A stretch of 64,000 nucleotides of DNA, from NCBI RefSeq assembly GCF_002939865.1, contig NZ_MDEE01000002.1, positions 124,001 to 188,000 of the forward strand, written 5' to 3'. Position 1 is the stretch's first letter, and each line of letters begins with the position of its first letter. Positions 8,897 through 18,884 of this stretch are shown here, one piece after another. The translations under genes and the position numbers were made by a program. Under the pieces are notes generated by a model. That model was given only the letters and a program-made list of their open reading frames with translations. It did no database searches and was not told the origin of the DNA. Source of the DNA: Xanthomonas dyei. GTDB taxonomy: Bacteria > Pseudomonadota > Gammaproteobacteria > Xanthomonadales > Xanthomonadaceae.

Positions 8897-9736
8897 TCAG
8901 AAGCGATACGTCGCCGTCAGCCGCACTGCATTGGTCGAAAAGTCGGTGTCGGTGCGACGCAGGTCGGTACCGGCCGGATTGACCCGCAGGAACGGGTTGG
9001 TGGCAGGTGCGGTGCCTGGACCGACGCGCACGCGGGTGTCTTCGTCCTGCAGGCGGGTGAACAGATATTCCACGCCCACCGAGACATGGTCGCTCAAACG
9101 ACGCTGCAGGCCCACGCCAGCCTGGTAGCCGTCGGCGCTGTCGCCGCCGCTGCCGGTGAAGCTGTTGGCGGTGTTGCTGCTGGCAAAGCTGTGGTCGAAC
9201 TCGCCGCGCGCCACGCCGGCGGTGAAGTACGCCAGATAATCGCCCTGCGCACCGAACGCATAGCCGATCCGGCCGCGCAACGCGGCGGTGCGGTTGAGCT
9301 GGCGGGTGAAGGTGTACAGCGCAGGCGTGGTGCTGAAGGCGCTGACGCTGTCGCGGATGTCGTTGCGGGTGTACTCGGCCACCACGCCATAGACCCAGTT
9401 GCCGGCCTGCCAGTCGTAGCCCAGCCGCGCACCGTATTCGGCGCCGCCCTTGTCCTTGCTGCAGCCGCTGGCCGGCGTGCGCCCGGCCGCCGCCCCACCG
9501 CAAAAGCCCGGCGAGAACGCATTGGCGCCGGTGGCGGTGCTGACCTGGTCGACGTCGCGGCCATCCAGGTTGGTATCGAAGCCGAAACGGCCGCCGGACA
9601 CGCCGGCAGGATCGGCACCGCCCACATTGGCGCCAACGGAGAAGCCGGACCAGTCTGCCGGGCCGGTTTGTGCCCAGGCGGATGGAGCGAGGGCCAGCAA
9701 CACGATGGCGGCGGAGGCGAGCGGGGTGGTTTTCAT
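8897..9736 (-). CDS. Outer-membrane beta-barrel protein (porin/Omp25-like)
   Basis: The protein has 279 aa with a clear signal peptide (MKTTPLASAAIVLLALAPSA, cut after AWA). Alternating beta-strand sequence follows, typical of eight-stranded OmpA/Omp25-like barrels: WSGFSVGANVGG at the start, repeated G-aromatic pairs, and a terminal aromatic signature ending ATYRF. Final Phe is the assembly signal read by BamA. Between strands 2 and 3 is an extended loop with two Cys. The function is unknown; family members act as structural proteins or small porins. It is monocistronic and divergent from rpe. Confidence 0.85.
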   Translation of the reverse strand: MKTTPLASAAIVLLALAPSAWAQTGPADWSGFSVGANVGGADPAGVSGGRFGFDTNLDGRDVDQVSTATGANAFSPGFCGGAAAGRTPASGCSKDKGGAEYGARLGYDWQAGNWVYGVVAEYTRNDIRDSVSAFSTTPALYTFTRQLNRTAALRGRIGYAFGAQGDYLAYFTAGVARGEFDHSFASSNTANSFTGSGGDSADGYQAGVGLQRRLSDHVSVGVEYLFTRLQDEDTRVRVGPGTAPATNPFLRVNPAGTDLRRTDTDFSTNAVRLTATYRF

Positions 9737-9865
9737 GGAGTTTCCTCAAATCGGGCGCAGTACGCCAATTAAGGGCATACGCAGTTGAGCCCGCCACGGA
9801 TGCACGCCTTTCCTCGTCGGGCAGGGGTTGCGACAATGGGGTTTCCGTCTTCCTACGAGCTGCCC

Positions 9866-10537
9866 ATGCAATCGACGGCGATCGCCCCGTCCATCCTGTC
9901 CGCCGATTTCGCCCGTCTTGGCGAAGAGGTGAACAACGTCCTCAAGGCCGGCGCCGACTGGGTGCACTTCGACGTGATGGACAACCATTACGTGCCCAAT
10001 CTGACCATCGGCCCGATGGTGTGCCAGGCCCTGCGCAAGCACGGCATCACCGCGCCGATCGACGTGCACCTGATGGTCGAGCCGGTGGACCGCATCGTGC
10101 CTGACTTCGCCGAGGCCGGCGCCACCACCATCAGCTTCCATCCCGAAGCCAGCCGCCACGTGCACCGCACCATCCAGCTGATCAAATCGCACGGCTGCCA
10201 GGCCGGGCTGGTGCTCAATCCGGCCACCCCGGTGGATATTCTCGATTGGGTGCTGCCGGAGCTGGACTTGGTGCTGGTGATGTCGGTCAACCCCGGCTTC
10301 GGCGGGCAGGCATTCATCCCATCGGCACTGGATAAATTGCGTGCCATCCGCAGCAAGATCGACGCGCTGGGCAAGCCGATCCGCCTGGAGATCGATGGCG
10401 GGGTCAAGGCCGACAATATCGGCGCAATTGCCGCGGCCGGCGCCGATACCTTCGTGGCCGGCTCGGCGATCTTCAATGCGCCCGACTATGCCGATGTGAT
10501 CGCGCAGATGCGCGCAGCGGTGGACGCGGTGCGATGA
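9866..10537 (+). CDS. rpe: Ribulose-phosphate 3-epimerase
   Basis: Interconverts ribulose-5-phosphate and xylulose-5-phosphate in the pentose phosphate pathway. The protein has 223 aa, a TIM barrel. Motifs: [25 protein letters not shown] (metal-binding His and Asp), [18 protein letters not shown] and EIDGGVK with the second catalytic Asp. The frame opens upstream, but the family start at 9866 is preferred; its ribosome site is weak. The stop overlaps the start of the acetyltransferase by 4 bases (ATGA), indicating coupling. Confidence 0.95.
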   Translation: MQSTAIAPSILSADFARLGEEVNNVLKAGADWVHFDVMDNHYVPNLTIGPMVCQALRKHGITAPIDVHLMVEPVDRIVPDFAEAGATTISFHPEASRHVHRTIQLIKSHGCQAGLVLNPATPVDILDWVLPELDLVLVMSVNPGFGGQAFIPSALDKLRAIRSKIDALGKPIRLEIDGGVKADNIGAIAAAGADTFVAGSAIFNAPDYADVIAQMRAAVDAVR

Positions 10538-11025
10538 GCGCGCCCACGCTGCAGATCCGCAGCGCCACGCCCGATGACGTGGTGCTGCTGCATGCGTTGA
10601 TCACCGACCTGGCGGTGTACGAGCGCGAACCGGACGCGGTGAAAGCCACCCCCGACGATCTGCGTGCCAGCCTGTTAGGCGAGGGCGCCACTGCGCATGC
10701 GCTGATCTGCGAGCACGATGGCCAGGCATTGGGCTTTGCGGTGTATTTCTTCAATTACTCGACCTGGCTGGGCCGCAACGGCCTGTATCTGGAAGACCTG
10801 TTCGTGCGCCCGGAAGCGCGCGGCAAGGGTGCCGGTCTGGCGCTGCTGCGGCATCTGGCGCAGCTGGCGGTGCAGCGCGGCTGCGGGCGCTTCGAATGGT
10901 CGGTGCTGGACTGGAATCAACCGGCCATCGACTTCTACCAAGCCGTCGGCGCCCGCCCGATGGACGGCTGGACGGTGTACCGGCTCGATGGCGAGCGCCT
11001 GGCCGCATTTGCCGCGGGCGGTTAA
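10534..11025 (+). CDS. GNAT-family N-acetyltransferase
   Basis: The protein has 163 aa, one GNAT domain: IRSATPDD at strand 1, then [22 protein letters not shown], which holds the acetyl-CoA pyrophosphate loop (R/Q-x-x-G-x-G/A), then [19 protein letters not shown], typical of the diamine/thialysine acetyltransferase (SSAT-like) branch. The likely substrate is a small amine or amino acid; this is inference. It is coupled to rpe by ATGA. A dispersed repeat starts immediately after its stop codon. Confidence 0.85.
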   Translation: MSAPTLQIRSATPDDVVLLHALITDLAVYEREPDAVKATPDDLRASLLGEGATAHALICEHDGQALGFAVYFFNYSTWLGRNGLYLEDLFVRPEARGKGAGLALLRHLAQLAVQRGCGRFEWSVLDWNQPAIDFYQAVGARPMDGWTVYRLDGERLAAFAAGG

Positions 11026-11168
11026 GAGCGTCTGACAGATCGTCGCGAGCAGTCGACAGCTGGATGTGGATGGCGCACTCAGCGCCGGAATGTGCACGTG
11101 GTCGGTACCGTTCCGCGCAATGCCACGTCCGCCTGACGCTGAGCGCAGTCGTCTTGCTTGGTCGCTCC
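11026..11168 (+). repeat. Dispersed ~140 bp repeat, copy C
   Basis: Same orientation as the copy at 141-285 and directly after the acetyltransferase stop. It shares cgcactcagcgccggaatg, cacgtggt and gcgcagtcgtcttgctt with the family. Its outer ends (gagcgtctgac / ttggtcgctcc) are more diverged. Confidence 0.55.
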
Positions 11169-11191
11169 AAGCCCGGCATCGCACACAAAAG

Positions 11192-11225
11192 GAAGGCCGC
11201 CCCACCCGGAGCGGCCTTCAAGAAA
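11192..11225 (+). terminator. Hairpin terminator after rpe-GNAT
   Basis: The stem gaaggccgc / gcggccttc is followed by aagaaaatt, with aaaagg before it. The A-rich left flank would give a T-run on the minus strand. It is about 170 bases after the GNAT stop, beyond the repeat. Confidence 0.6.
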
Positions 11226-11388
11226 ATTGGAGGCTGATCCTGCCTCCGCCCGTCGTCCCTGCTATGGACTTCTACTCTCCGGGTCATCGATGACATGCCA
11301 ATGACAGCCCGGTGGCATTACGTATTCACGATCCACCCATCGGCGCGCTGCTAGCCTGCGCGCACCACACACACCGCATCGGCAGCGC

Positions 11389-12318
11389 ATGGCCCCGTCC
11401 CACTGGCGTCTGATCCTCAACGGCAAGTCCACCGACAATCTGGACCTGCGTGAGGCGGTGGGGGAGTTGCGCAACCGCGGCGTCCAGCTCGAGGTACGCG
11501 TTACCTGGGAAGAGGGCGACGCCGAGCGCTATGTCGCCGAAGCGGTCGCCGATGGCGTGCACACGGTGGTGGCGGCCGGCGGCGATGGCACCTTGAGCGA
11601 GGTGGCCGCCGCGCTCGCGCACCACGACGGCGATGCCGCCAGCCTGCCATCGCTGGGCCTGGTCCCGTTGGGCACCGCCAATGATTTCGCCGCGGCCGCC
11701 AATATCCCGATCGCGCCGCTCGATGCGCTGAGCCTGATTGCCGAGCGCCCCGCACAAGCGATCGATCTGTTGCGCTTGGACACCCCGCACGGCCCCCACT
11801 GGTGCGCGAATGTCGCCAGCGGCGGCTTCGGCACCCAGGTCACCGTGGAAACCGACGACGGCCTCAAAAAAATGCTCGGTGGCCTGGCCTACCTGATTAC
11901 CGGCATGTCGCGGCTGGGCCGGATCGACCCAATCAGTGCCCGCTTTTCAGGGCCGGATTTCAGCTGGGAAGGCGAGTTCATCGCACTCGGTCTGGGCAAC
12001 GGCCGTCAGGCCGGCGGCGGCCAGGCGCTGTGCCCGGAAGCGGTGATCGACGATGGCCTGCTCGACGTCACCATCGTGCCCGCGCTCAACGGCGAGGTGG
12101 CCGCCACGCTCGGCACCCTGGTCACCAGCGGCAAGCAGGCGGCGTTGGAACGCGTCGCCGTCCGCGCGCGGCTGCCATGGCTGGAAATCGTCTCGCATCA
12201 ACCGCTCACGCTGAACCTGGATGGCGAGCCGGAAACCTCGCTGCATTTCCATATCGACTGCGTCCCGGCGCGGCTGCGGATGCATTTGCCGCTGGATTGC
12301 CCGTTGCTGAGTGCGTGA
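11389..12318 (+). CDS. YegS-like lipid kinase (diacylglycerol-kinase catalytic domain)
   Basis: The protein has 309 aa. It starts WRLILNGKS; the DAGK catalytic domain has [12 protein letters not shown] (the GGDGT ATP loop, about residues 64-68) and [13 protein letters not shown]. The C-terminal half has [16 protein letters not shown] and DGLLDV, as in YegS. It should phosphorylate a lipid hydroxyl, with Mg2+/ATP, at the inner face of the membrane; the natural substrate is not known for this family. It stands alone. Confidence 0.9.
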   Translation: MAPSHWRLILNGKSTDNLDLREAVGELRNRGVQLEVRVTWEEGDAERYVAEAVADGVHTVVAAGGDGTLSEVAAALAHHDGDAASLPSLGLVPLGTANDFAAAANIPIAPLDALSLIAERPAQAIDLLRLDTPHGPHWCANVASGGFGTQVTVETDDGLKKMLGGLAYLITGMSRLGRIDPISARFSGPDFSWEGEFIALGLGNGRQAGGGQALCPEAVIDDGLLDVTIVPALNGEVAATLGTLVTSGKQAALERVAVRARLPWLEIVSHQPLTLNLDGEPETSLHFHIDCVPARLRMHLPLDCPLLSA

Positions 12319-12691
12319 GCGCGGTGATTTGGGAGTCGGGATTGAGGATTGAGGATTGGGAAGTCGAATGTGGGATTTGGAAAACCTGATCCTGTAGTGC
12401 GCGCCGCTCAGAGTCCCTCTCCCGCCGGGAGAGGGGTTGGGGTGAGGGTCCCTGCGCCAACACCGATGCCGACACCAGAGGCACCTCGCCCTGCGACGGC
12501 TCAGGGCAGTGGCTGCCAACAGCGCAACAGGCGCACAACGACAGGCTCGCGTTGCCCGGAACGAGATACCAGTCCGAGTTGACAGACTCTGCCCGACAAT
12601 ACCCAAACCAACCCAAAGCGCCTTCGCAATTCGTACCGCCTCCGCCCGCGCACCTGCTGCCCTGAAGCGGCACTTGCGCTACAGTAGCGGC
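12319..12691. other. Intergenic region before trpE with repeat motifs
   Basis: There is no convincing gene. It starts with short direct repeats of gattgagg / gggattgg (12333-12382), a type also seen near 59.4 and 61.2 kb. It then carries the palindrome listed separately at 12415. A tacagt box at 12680 could be a -10 element for trpE, but no good -35 is seen. Confidence 0.4.
12415..12449 (+). repeat. REP-like palindrome
   Basis: ccctctccc-gcc-gggagaggg followed by gttggggtgagggt. This is a widespread extragenic palindrome in Proteobacteria. A second copy in the opposite orientation is at 27594-27631. Confidence 0.7.
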
Positions 12692-12838
12692 GTGTCCCGC
12701 CTGACGACCCCACGCTCCTTCTCTTCCGCTCGCCGCTGGTGGCGATGGTGGCCCGTTGCCGTCGTCCGCCCCGCCACAGAGTCCCGGAAGGAAAGTCGTC
12801 TTGATCACTGCAGAGCAGTTCCAGCGCCAAGCCGCTGA
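12692..12838 (+). CDS. Candidate trp leader peptide with four Trp codons
   Basis: A frame from a GTG at 12692 encodes 48 residues and contains Trp-Trp-Arg-Trp-Trp (12737-12751), 50 bases before trpE. Its stop at 12838 lies inside trpE, in another frame. Runs of Trp codons just upstream of trpE are the mark of attenuation leaders. I see no stem with a T-run between it and trpE, so if it acts, translational control by a stalled ribosome is likelier than classical termination. The start codon is uncertain, and the frame may be fortuitous. Confidence 0.4.
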   Translation: MSRLTTPRSFSSARRWWRWWPVAVVRPATESRKESRLDHCRAVPAPSR

Positions 12839-14276
12839 AGGTCACACCCGTATCCCCGTTGTCCGCGAAGTGCTGTCCGACCTGGACACGCCGCTCTCGG
12901 TCTATCTGAAGCTTGCCGACGGCGCCTACACCTATCTGTTCGAATCGGTCGAAGGCGGTGAGCGCTTCGGCCGCTATTCCATCATCGGCCTGCCGGCGCG
13001 GCGCGTATACAGCTTCCGCGGCCACACGCTGGAAGTCAGCGAACACGGCGAAGTCATCGATACCCGCGACGTCGCCGACCCGTTGGCCGAAGTCGACGCG
13101 CTGCGTGCCGAGCATTCGGTGCCGCAACTCGATGGCCTGCCCGGCTTCACCGGCGGGCTGGTGGGCTGGTTCGGCTTCGAATGCATCCAGTACATCGAGC
13201 CGCGCCTGGGCAGCGGCGACAAACCCGACGAACTGGGCACGCCCGACATCCTGCTGATGCTCTCCGAAGAGCTGGCGGTGTTCGACAATCTCAAGGGCCG
13301 GCTGTATCTGATCGTGCATGCCGACCCGCGTCAGCCGCAGGCGTATGTGCGCGCCAACCGCCGACTGGACGAGCTGGCGCATCGCCTGCGTCAGGGCGGC
13401 GCCGGGTATCCGCAGGCGCAGATTTCCGATGCCATCGACGAATCGGATTTCCATTCCTCGTTCACCCGCGAGGAGTACCACGCAGTGGTGCGCAAGGCGC
13501 AGGAATACGTGCGCGCCGGCGATATCTTCCAGGTGGTGCCATCGCAGCGCCTGCGTGTGCCGTTCCGTGCGCGCCCGGTGGATGTGTATCGCGCGCTGCG
13601 TGCGCTCAATCCCTCACCGTACATGTATTTTCTGGATGTCGGCGGCACGCAGGTGGTCGGCTCGTCGCCAGAAATCCTGGCGCGGCTGCGCGATGGTGTG
13701 GTCACCGTGCGCCCGATCGCCGGCACCCGCCCGCGTGGCGCAACGCCGGCGCTGGACAAGGCGCTGGAAGAAGAATTGCTGGCCGACCCGAAAGAGCGCG
13801 CCGAGCACGTGATGCTGATCGACCTGGGGCGTAACGATGTCGGCCGCGTTGCCGAACCGGGCACGGTCAAGGTGGGCGAGCAGTTCGTCATCGAACGCTA
13901 TAGCCATGTCATGCACATCGTCAGCGAGGTCACCGGCACGCTCAAGGCCGGCCTCAATTACAGCGACGTGCTGCGCGCCACGTTCCCCGCAGGTACCGTC
14001 AGCGGCGCGCCGAAAATTCGTGCGCTGGAAATCATTCGCGAGCTGGAGCCGGTCAAGCGCAATGTCTACTCCGGTGCAGTTGGCTACATCGGCTGGCACG
14101 GCGATGCCGACACCGCCATCGCCATCCGCACCGCGGTCATCCAGGATGGCTATCTGTATGTGCAGGCCGGCGGTGGCGTGGTCTACGACTCCGACCCCGA
14201 CCTGGAATGGCAGGAAACGATGAACAAGGGGCGCGCGCTGTTTCGTGCCGTCGCCCAGGCCGCAAAGGGGCTGTGA
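12801..14276 (+). CDS. trpE: Anthranilate synthase component I
   Basis: Converts chorismate with ammonia from TrpG to anthranilate, the first step of Trp synthesis. The chosen start is a TTG at 12801 after GGAAGGAAAG, giving 491 aa; the frame is open upstream to 12756. The N-terminus has the Trp-feedback site motif [14 protein letters not shown]-like (here FESVEGG). The C-terminal chorismate-binding domain shows [53 protein letters not shown] and [12 protein letters not shown]. The stop overlaps the next start (TGATG). Confidence 0.96.
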   Translation: MITAEQFQRQAAEGHTRIPVVREVLSDLDTPLSVYLKLADGAYTYLFESVEGGERFGRYSIIGLPARRVYSFRGHTLEVSEHGEVIDTRDVADPLAEVDALRAEHSVPQLDGLPGFTGGLVGWFGFECIQYIEPRLGSGDKPDELGTPDILLMLSEELAVFDNLKGRLYLIVHADPRQPQAYVRANRRLDELAHRLRQGGAGYPQAQISDAIDESDFHSSFTREEYHAVVRKAQEYVRAGDIFQVVPSQRLRVPFRARPVDVYRALRALNPSPYMYFLDVGGTQVVGSSPEILARLRDGVVTVRPIAGTRPRGATPALDKALEEELLADPKERAEHVMLIDLGRNDVGRVAEPGTVKVGEQFVIERYSHVMHIVSEVTGTLKAGLNYSDVLRATFPAGTVSGAPKIRALEIIRELEPVKRNVYSGAVGYIGWHGDADTAIAIRTAVIQDGYLYVQAGGGVVYDSDPDLEWQETMNKGRALFRAVAQAAKGL

Positions 14277-15352
14277 TGGACGGGCAGGGCAGCGCCGCGC
14301 GCATCAGCTTTCGCAACGATTACAGCGAAGGCGCGCATCCGCGCGTCTTGCAGGCGTTGGTGCAAGCCAGTGCCGAGCAGAACGGCGGCTATGGCACCGA
14401 TCGGTATAGCGAACGTGCTGCGGCATTGATTCGCACTGCCATCGCGCAACCGCAGGCTGCCGTGCAGTTGCTGGTGGGCGGCACGCAGACCAACCTGATT
14501 GCGATCAGTGCGTTCTTGCGCCCGCATCAGGCGGTGATTGCGGTCGAAGCAGCGCATATCGCCACGCACGAAACCGGTGCCATCGAAGCGACCGGGCATA
14601 AGGTACTCACGGTGCCGGCGCTGCACGACAAGCTGACGCCTGCATTGATCGCGCCAGTACTGGAGGTGCACAGCAACGAGCACATGGTGCAGCCGCGGCT
14701 GGTCTACATTTCCAATAGCACCGAAAGCGGCACTATCTATACGCGCGCCGAACTCGATGCACTGTCGCGCTTCTGTCGCGCACACGATCTGCTGCTGTAT
14801 CTCGACGGCGCGCGGCTAGGGGCGGCACTCACCGCCAACGGCAACGATCTGGATCTACCGACGATTGCCGCGCTCACCGATGCGTTCTACATCGGCGGCA
14901 CCAAGAACGGCGCGCTGCTCGGCGAAGCCTTGGTCGTGATCAACCCTGCCTTGCAGGCCGATCTGCGCTATCTGATCAAGCAACGCGGCGCATTGCTGGC
15001 CAAGGGCATGGTGCTCGGCGTGCAGTTCGCCACCTTGTTCGAAGATGGCTTGTTCTTCGCACTGGCCGCGCACGCCAACGCCATGGCGCAACGCCTGCGC
15101 GCCGGCTTGCTGGCAGCAGGCGTGGACTTCACCAGCGACTCGCCAACCAACCAGCAATTCATCGCCGTCACCGCGCAGCAGGCCGCGCAGATCGCGCAGC
15201 GCTACGACGTCGAGCGCTGGGAAACGCGCGCCGATGGGCGGCTGGTCATTCGCTTCGTGACCTCGTGGGCCACCACGGCCGATGCAGTCGATCGGTTGTA
15301 TGCGGATGTTGCTGCGCTTCTGCAAAATCCCACATTTCAGGACCGTTTCTAG
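14276..15352 (+). CDS. PLP-dependent beta-eliminating lyase, low-specificity threonine aldolase-like
   Basis: The protein has 358 aa and overlaps trpE by one base. It has the aldolase fold of PLP enzymes: FRNDYSEGAHPRVLQAL, ENGGYGTDRYSERAA-like start, QLLVGGTQTN for the phosphate grip, HETGAIE, LYLDGARLG with the PLP-ring Asp, and FYIGGTKNGALLGEA with the Schiff-base Lys (about residue 207). It would split threonine or related beta-hydroxy amino acids into glycine and an aldehyde. It sits between trpE and trpG, so it is co-transcribed with Trp genes although the reaction is not part of that pathway. Confidence 0.88.
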   Translation: MDGQGSAARISFRNDYSEGAHPRVLQALVQASAEQNGGYGTDRYSERAAALIRTAIAQPQAAVQLLVGGTQTNLIAISAFLRPHQAVIAVEAAHIATHETGAIEATGHKVLTVPALHDKLTPALIAPVLEVHSNEHMVQPRLVYISNSTESGTIYTRAELDALSRFCRAHDLLLYLDGARLGAALTANGNDLDLPTIAALTDAFYIGGTKNGALLGEALVVINPALQADLRYLIKQRGALLAKGMVLGVQFATLFEDGLFFALAAHANAMAQRLRAGLLAAGVDFTSDSPTNQQFIAVTAQQAAQIAQRYDVERWETRADGRLVIRFVTSWATTADAVDRLYADVAALLQNPTFQDRF

Positions 15353-15361
15353 GACACAAGG

Positions 15362-16159
15362 ATGATGACGATGAAAAGACTCGCAGGTTGGATGCTCGCT
15401 GGTGCACTGATGTTGCCTGTGATGGCATCGGCACAGATCAACACCCTGCCTTCGCAGCCGCACTTGCTGGTGAAGGGGCAAGCATTTCGTACCGTCGATC
15501 CGGATCGTTTCATCGTCGATCTCAAGATCAGCAAAATCGACCTGCAGCCAGATCTGGCACGGCAGTTCGTCGAAGAGCGCGCCAAGCAGGTCTTGCAAGG
15601 GCTTCAGCGCAATCACGTGATGAAGGATTCGCTCTACGCCTCAGCACTGTCGATCTCTCCGCAATCTCGCTATGAGAACGGCAAGCTGGCCTTCCAGGGA
15701 ACCCAGGTGGAGCGCAAGATTCGCGGCACATTCACGTCCTTGAAGGATGTGCGCGCCTTCCTCGGCGGACTGGATGCCAACGAGAATGTCCAGGTGCTGT
15801 CGATGCAGACAGCGTTCGCCGATGCGGCCGCATTGCGTGCAGCACTCAAGCGCGAAGCGGCCACGCAGTCACGCGAATCTGCCCAGGGTCTGGCCGCTGC
15901 CTACGGTGTTCGACTTGGCGGGATCTACAGCATCTCCGATGTCGCCCCCAGTTTTGCCTATGGCGTCGAAGCAGGTACCTGGTCTTCCCCCGCAGTGCCC
16001 AGGCCGGGCTCGGTGGTATCGCCGCCTTCGCCACCGGCACCGCCCCCTCCGCCGCCACCTGCTCCAGGCGCGGGTGCCCAAGGTCTTGGTGAAAGCCTGC
16101 TGACCGGCACCATCACCTATACCGAATACATCTATGCGGTCTTCCTGATCGCGCAATGA
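15362..16159 (+). CDS. Periplasmic SIMPL-domain protein
   Basis: The protein has 265 aa with a signal peptide (about 1-24, ending ASAQ). One SIMPL domain (DUF541) follows: [22 protein letters not shown], a middle with [18 protein letters not shown], and [16 protein letters not shown] proline-rich segment with seven consecutive Pro is near 228-236, then a short hydrophobic end. SIMPL proteins are exported and of uncertain function. It starts 9 bases after the aldolase-like gene and ends 10 bases before trpG, so it is an insertion within the Trp transcript. Confidence 0.85.
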   Translation: MMTMKRLAGWMLAGALMLPVMASAQINTLPSQPHLLVKGQAFRTVDPDRFIVDLKISKIDLQPDLARQFVEERAKQVLQGLQRNHVMKDSLYASALSISPQSRYENGKLAFQGTQVERKIRGTFTSLKDVRAFLGGLDANENVQVLSMQTAFADAAALRAALKREAATQSRESAQGLAAAYGVRLGGIYSISDVAPSFAYGVEAGTWSSPAVPRPGSVVSPPSPPAPPPPPPPAPGAGAQGLGESLLTGTITYTEYIYAVFLIAQ

Positions 16160-16169
16160 GTCCCTTGCC

Positions 16170-16748
16170 ATGCTGCTGATGCTCGACAACTACGACAGCT
16201 TCACCTACAACCTTGTGCAGTACCTGCAGGCGCTGGGTGCCGAGGTCACGGTGGTGCGCAACGATGCGATGCGCGTCGATCAGATCGCCGCGCTCAAGCC
16301 CGAGCGCATCGTGATCTCGCCTGGCCCTTGTACGCCCAACGAGGCCGGTATCTCGCTGCAATTGATCGAGCAGCTCGGTCAGACCACGCCCATCCTCGGC
16401 GTGTGCCTGGGTCACCAGAGCATCGGCCAGGTGTATGGCGGCGATGTGATCCGCGCCGGCAACATCATGCACGGCAAGACCTCGCCGATCCGCCATGAGG
16501 GCAAGGGCGTGTTCGCCGGCCTGCCGGACAGTTACCAGGCCACGCGCTATCACTCGCTGGTGGTGGACAAGACCACCCTGCCGGATGCGCTGGAAGTCAC
16601 CGCGTGGACCGAGAACCCGGATGGCTCGGTGGAAGAGATCATGGGCCTGCGCCACCGTCAGTTTCCGGTGGAAGGCGTGCAATTCCATCCCGAGTCGATC
16701 CTGACCCAGCACGGTCATGCCCTGCTGAAAAACTTTCTGGAGCGGTGA
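16170..16748 (+). CDS. trpG: Anthranilate synthase component II (glutamine amidotransferase)
   Basis: The protein has 192 aa and supplies ammonia from glutamine to TrpE. Class I amidotransferase triad: Cys79 in GVCLGHQ, and His/Glu in VQFHPES (about 168-170). [16 protein letters not shown] and [12 protein letters not shown] are typical. In some bacteria TrpG is shared with folate synthesis (PabA); nothing here decides that. It is separated from trpE by two unrelated genes and from trpD by a flavin-reductase-like gene. Confidence 0.96.
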   Translation: MLLMLDNYDSFTYNLVQYLQALGAEVTVVRNDAMRVDQIAALKPERIVISPGPCTPNEAGISLQLIEQLGQTTPILGVCLGHQSIGQVYGGDVIRAGNIMHGKTSPIRHEGKGVFAGLPDSYQATRYHSLVVDKTTLPDALEVTAWTENPDGSVEEIMGLRHRQFPVEGVQFHPESILTQHGHALLKNFLER

Positions 16749-16947
16749 TCGCGATGGGCGCTACGCGTGTTGCCGCTGGCGGTGCAGCTCGTCTGGACAG
16801 CGATGCATCCGCATGGCACTCCCGCGTCGGCACGCTTGCCTACGGCGCAATACAGAGTGGATCGCTGACCGCTTCGCTGCAGTACACAGACAGCGAAGCC
16901 GGCGCTGAGCAAGGCCTGCACGCTGCGCAACTCCCCAAGGCCGCTTC

Positions 16948-17583
16948 ATGATGAACATGTCCAACGACAGCATGCATTTCTACGAACCGGCGCACGGCCA
17001 CGGGCTGCCACACGACCCGTTCAATGCCATCGTGGGCCCGCGCCCGATCGGCTGGATTGGCTCGCGCAGCGCCGAGGGCATCGCCAATCTGGCGCCGTAT
17101 AGCTTCTTCAACGCCTTCAACTACACCCCGCCGATCGTCGGTTTTGCCAGCATCGGCCGCAAGGACAGCTTGCGCAATATCGAAGCGACCGGTCAGTTCA
17201 CCTGGAATCTGGCCACGCGTCCGCTCGCCGAAGCAATGAACGCGAGCGCGGCGATGGTGCCGTCGGAGGTCGACGAGTTCGCGCTTGCCGGCTTGCAGAT
17301 GGCGCCGTCGCGTTTGATCGATGCGCCGCGTGTGGCGGCAAGCCCGGTCAGTTTCGAATGTCGGTTGAGTCAATTGGTGCAGCTGCACAGTGCAAGTGGT
17401 CAGGCTGTAGAAACCTGGCTGGTGCTTGGCGAAGTGGTGGGCGTGCATCTTGCGCATGCCGCGCTCGATGACGGCATCTACGACCCGGCCAAGGTGCAGA
17501 CCATTCTGCGTGCCGGTGGCCCGGCCGATTATTTCGAAGTGCAGCCGCAGGCGCGCTTCCGCATGCGTCGGCCCGGCCAATGA
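16948..17583 (+). CDS. Flavin reductase-like, FMN-binding split-barrel protein
   Basis: The protein has 211 aa. HDPFNAIVGPRPIGWIGSRS and NLAPYSFFNAFNYTPPIVGF are the flavin-reductase-like signature (FMN phosphate binding). A TWNLATRPLAEAMN segment follows and a LGEVVGVHL strand comes near the end. The role is probably a small FMN/FAD oxidoreductase; the substrate is unknown. Three ATGs lie close together at the start (16948, 16951, 16957); the first is used. The 200 bases upstream hold only a weak frame (16754-16951), which I reject. Confidence 0.85.
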   Translation: MMNMSNDSMHFYEPAHGHGLPHDPFNAIVGPRPIGWIGSRSAEGIANLAPYSFFNAFNYTPPIVGFASIGRKDSLRNIEATGQFTWNLATRPLAEAMNASAAMVPSEVDEFALAGLQMAPSRLIDAPRVAASPVSFECRLSQLVQLHSASGQAVETWLVLGEVVGVHLAHAALDDGIYDPAKVQTILRAGGPADYFEVQPQARFRMRRPGQ

Positions 17584-17708
17584 CCGGCTGACCGCGTCGA
17601 TTCGGTCCTGCGCACCTGGCCGCCTCTGCCAGCTCTGCGCGGTGATCACGGCGCGACACACTGCAAGCCCCGCTTGCAGCCGTTTTTCTTCTGTTTATGG
17701 CCGTTCCC

Positions 17709-18746
17709 ATGCCCATCACGCCCCAAGAAGCCCTGCAACGCACCATCGAACACCGCGAAATCTTCCACGATGAAATGGTGGATCTGATGCGGCAGATCAT
17801 GCGCGACGAAGTCTCCGACACGATGGTCGCTGCCATCCTCACCGGGCTGCGGGTCAAGAAGGAAACCATCGGCGAGATTGCCGGTGCCGCTACCGTGATG
17901 CGCGAGTTCTCGCGCCGCGTGGAGGTGAGCGATCGCCAGCACATGGTCGATATCGTCGGTACCGGCGGCGATGGGTCGCATACGTTCAACATCTCCACCT
18001 GCGCGATGTTCGTGGCCGCCGCCGGCGGTGCCAGGGTGGCCAAGCACGGCAACCGCAGCGTCTCATCCAAATCCGGCAGCGCCGACGCGCTGGAAGCCCT
18101 CGGCGCGGTGATCGAACTGCAGCCCGAGCAGGTCGCCGCATCGCTGGCGCAGACCGGCATCGGCTTCATGTACGCGCCGGTGCATCACCCGGCCATGAAG
18201 GTGGTGGCACCGGTGCGCCGCGAAATGGGCGTGCGCACCATCTTCAACATCCTGGGCCCGCTCACCAATCCGGCCGGTTCGCCCAACATCCTGATGGGCG
18301 TGTTCCATCCGGATCTGGTCGGCATCCAGGCGCGCGTGTTGCAAGAGTTGGGCGCCGAACGCGCCTTGGTGGTGTGGGGGCGCGACGGCATGGACGAACT
18401 CTCGCTCGGTGCCGGCACCCTGGTGGGCGAATTGCGCGACGGCCAGGTGCGCGAATACGAAGTGCATCCGGAAGATTTCGGCATTGCCATGTCGGCCAGC
18501 CGCAACCTCAAGGTCGCCGATGCCGCCGAGTCGCGCGCGATGCTGCTGCAGGTGCTGGATAACCTGCCTGGCCCGGCACTGGATATCGTTGCGCTCAACG
18601 CCGGCGCTGCACTGTACGTCGCCGGCGTTGCCGACAGCATCGCCGAGGGCGTGGTGCGCGCCCGCGCCGTGCTGGCCGACGGCTCGGCGCGCGCCCGACT
18701 GGACGCATATGTCGCCTTTACGCGCCAGGTCGGCGCATCGCACTGA
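17709..18746 (+). CDS. trpD: Anthranilate phosphoribosyltransferase
   Basis: Transfers phosphoribose from PRPP to anthranilate. The protein has 345 aa from the ATG at 17709; an ATG at 17697 is in frame but the family start is the later one. Motifs: [17 protein letters not shown] (PRPP loop), [48 protein letters not shown] segment for metal binding lies near 240. No strong ribosome site is seen. trpC follows 138 bases later. Confidence 0.96.
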   Translation: MPITPQEALQRTIEHREIFHDEMVDLMRQIMRDEVSDTMVAAILTGLRVKKETIGEIAGAATVMREFSRRVEVSDRQHMVDIVGTGGDGSHTFNISTCAMFVAAAGGARVAKHGNRSVSSKSGSADALEALGAVIELQPEQVAASLAQTGIGFMYAPVHHPAMKVVAPVRREMGVRTIFNILGPLTNPAGSPNILMGVFHPDLVGIQARVLQELGAERALVVWGRDGMDELSLGAGTLVGELRDGQVREYEVHPEDFGIAMSASRNLKVADAAESRAMLLQVLDNLPGPALDIVALNAGAALYVAGVADSIAEGVVRARAVLADGSARARLDAYVAFTRQVGASH

Positions 18747-18884
18747 CCAGGCATCCCGCCACGTTGCGGCAATCACGCGGCGGCATCCTCACCCTTCCAC
18801 TGACATGCTGCGTACGTTTGCGTGCAGCTGCGGCCCGTTGTGGCCATCTTGACCGATAATGCCCGCCCGCCAGGACCCGATACG

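Noticed and set aside
12738-12800. A classical transcription attenuator hairpin before trpE
   Set aside because: I looked for a GC stem with a T-run and found none, so only the leader frame is proposed.
16754-16951. A 65-codon frame between trpG and the flavin-reductase-like gene, ending at the next start
   Set aside because: The stop-start overlap is tempting, but there is no ribosome site and the composition is not protein-like.
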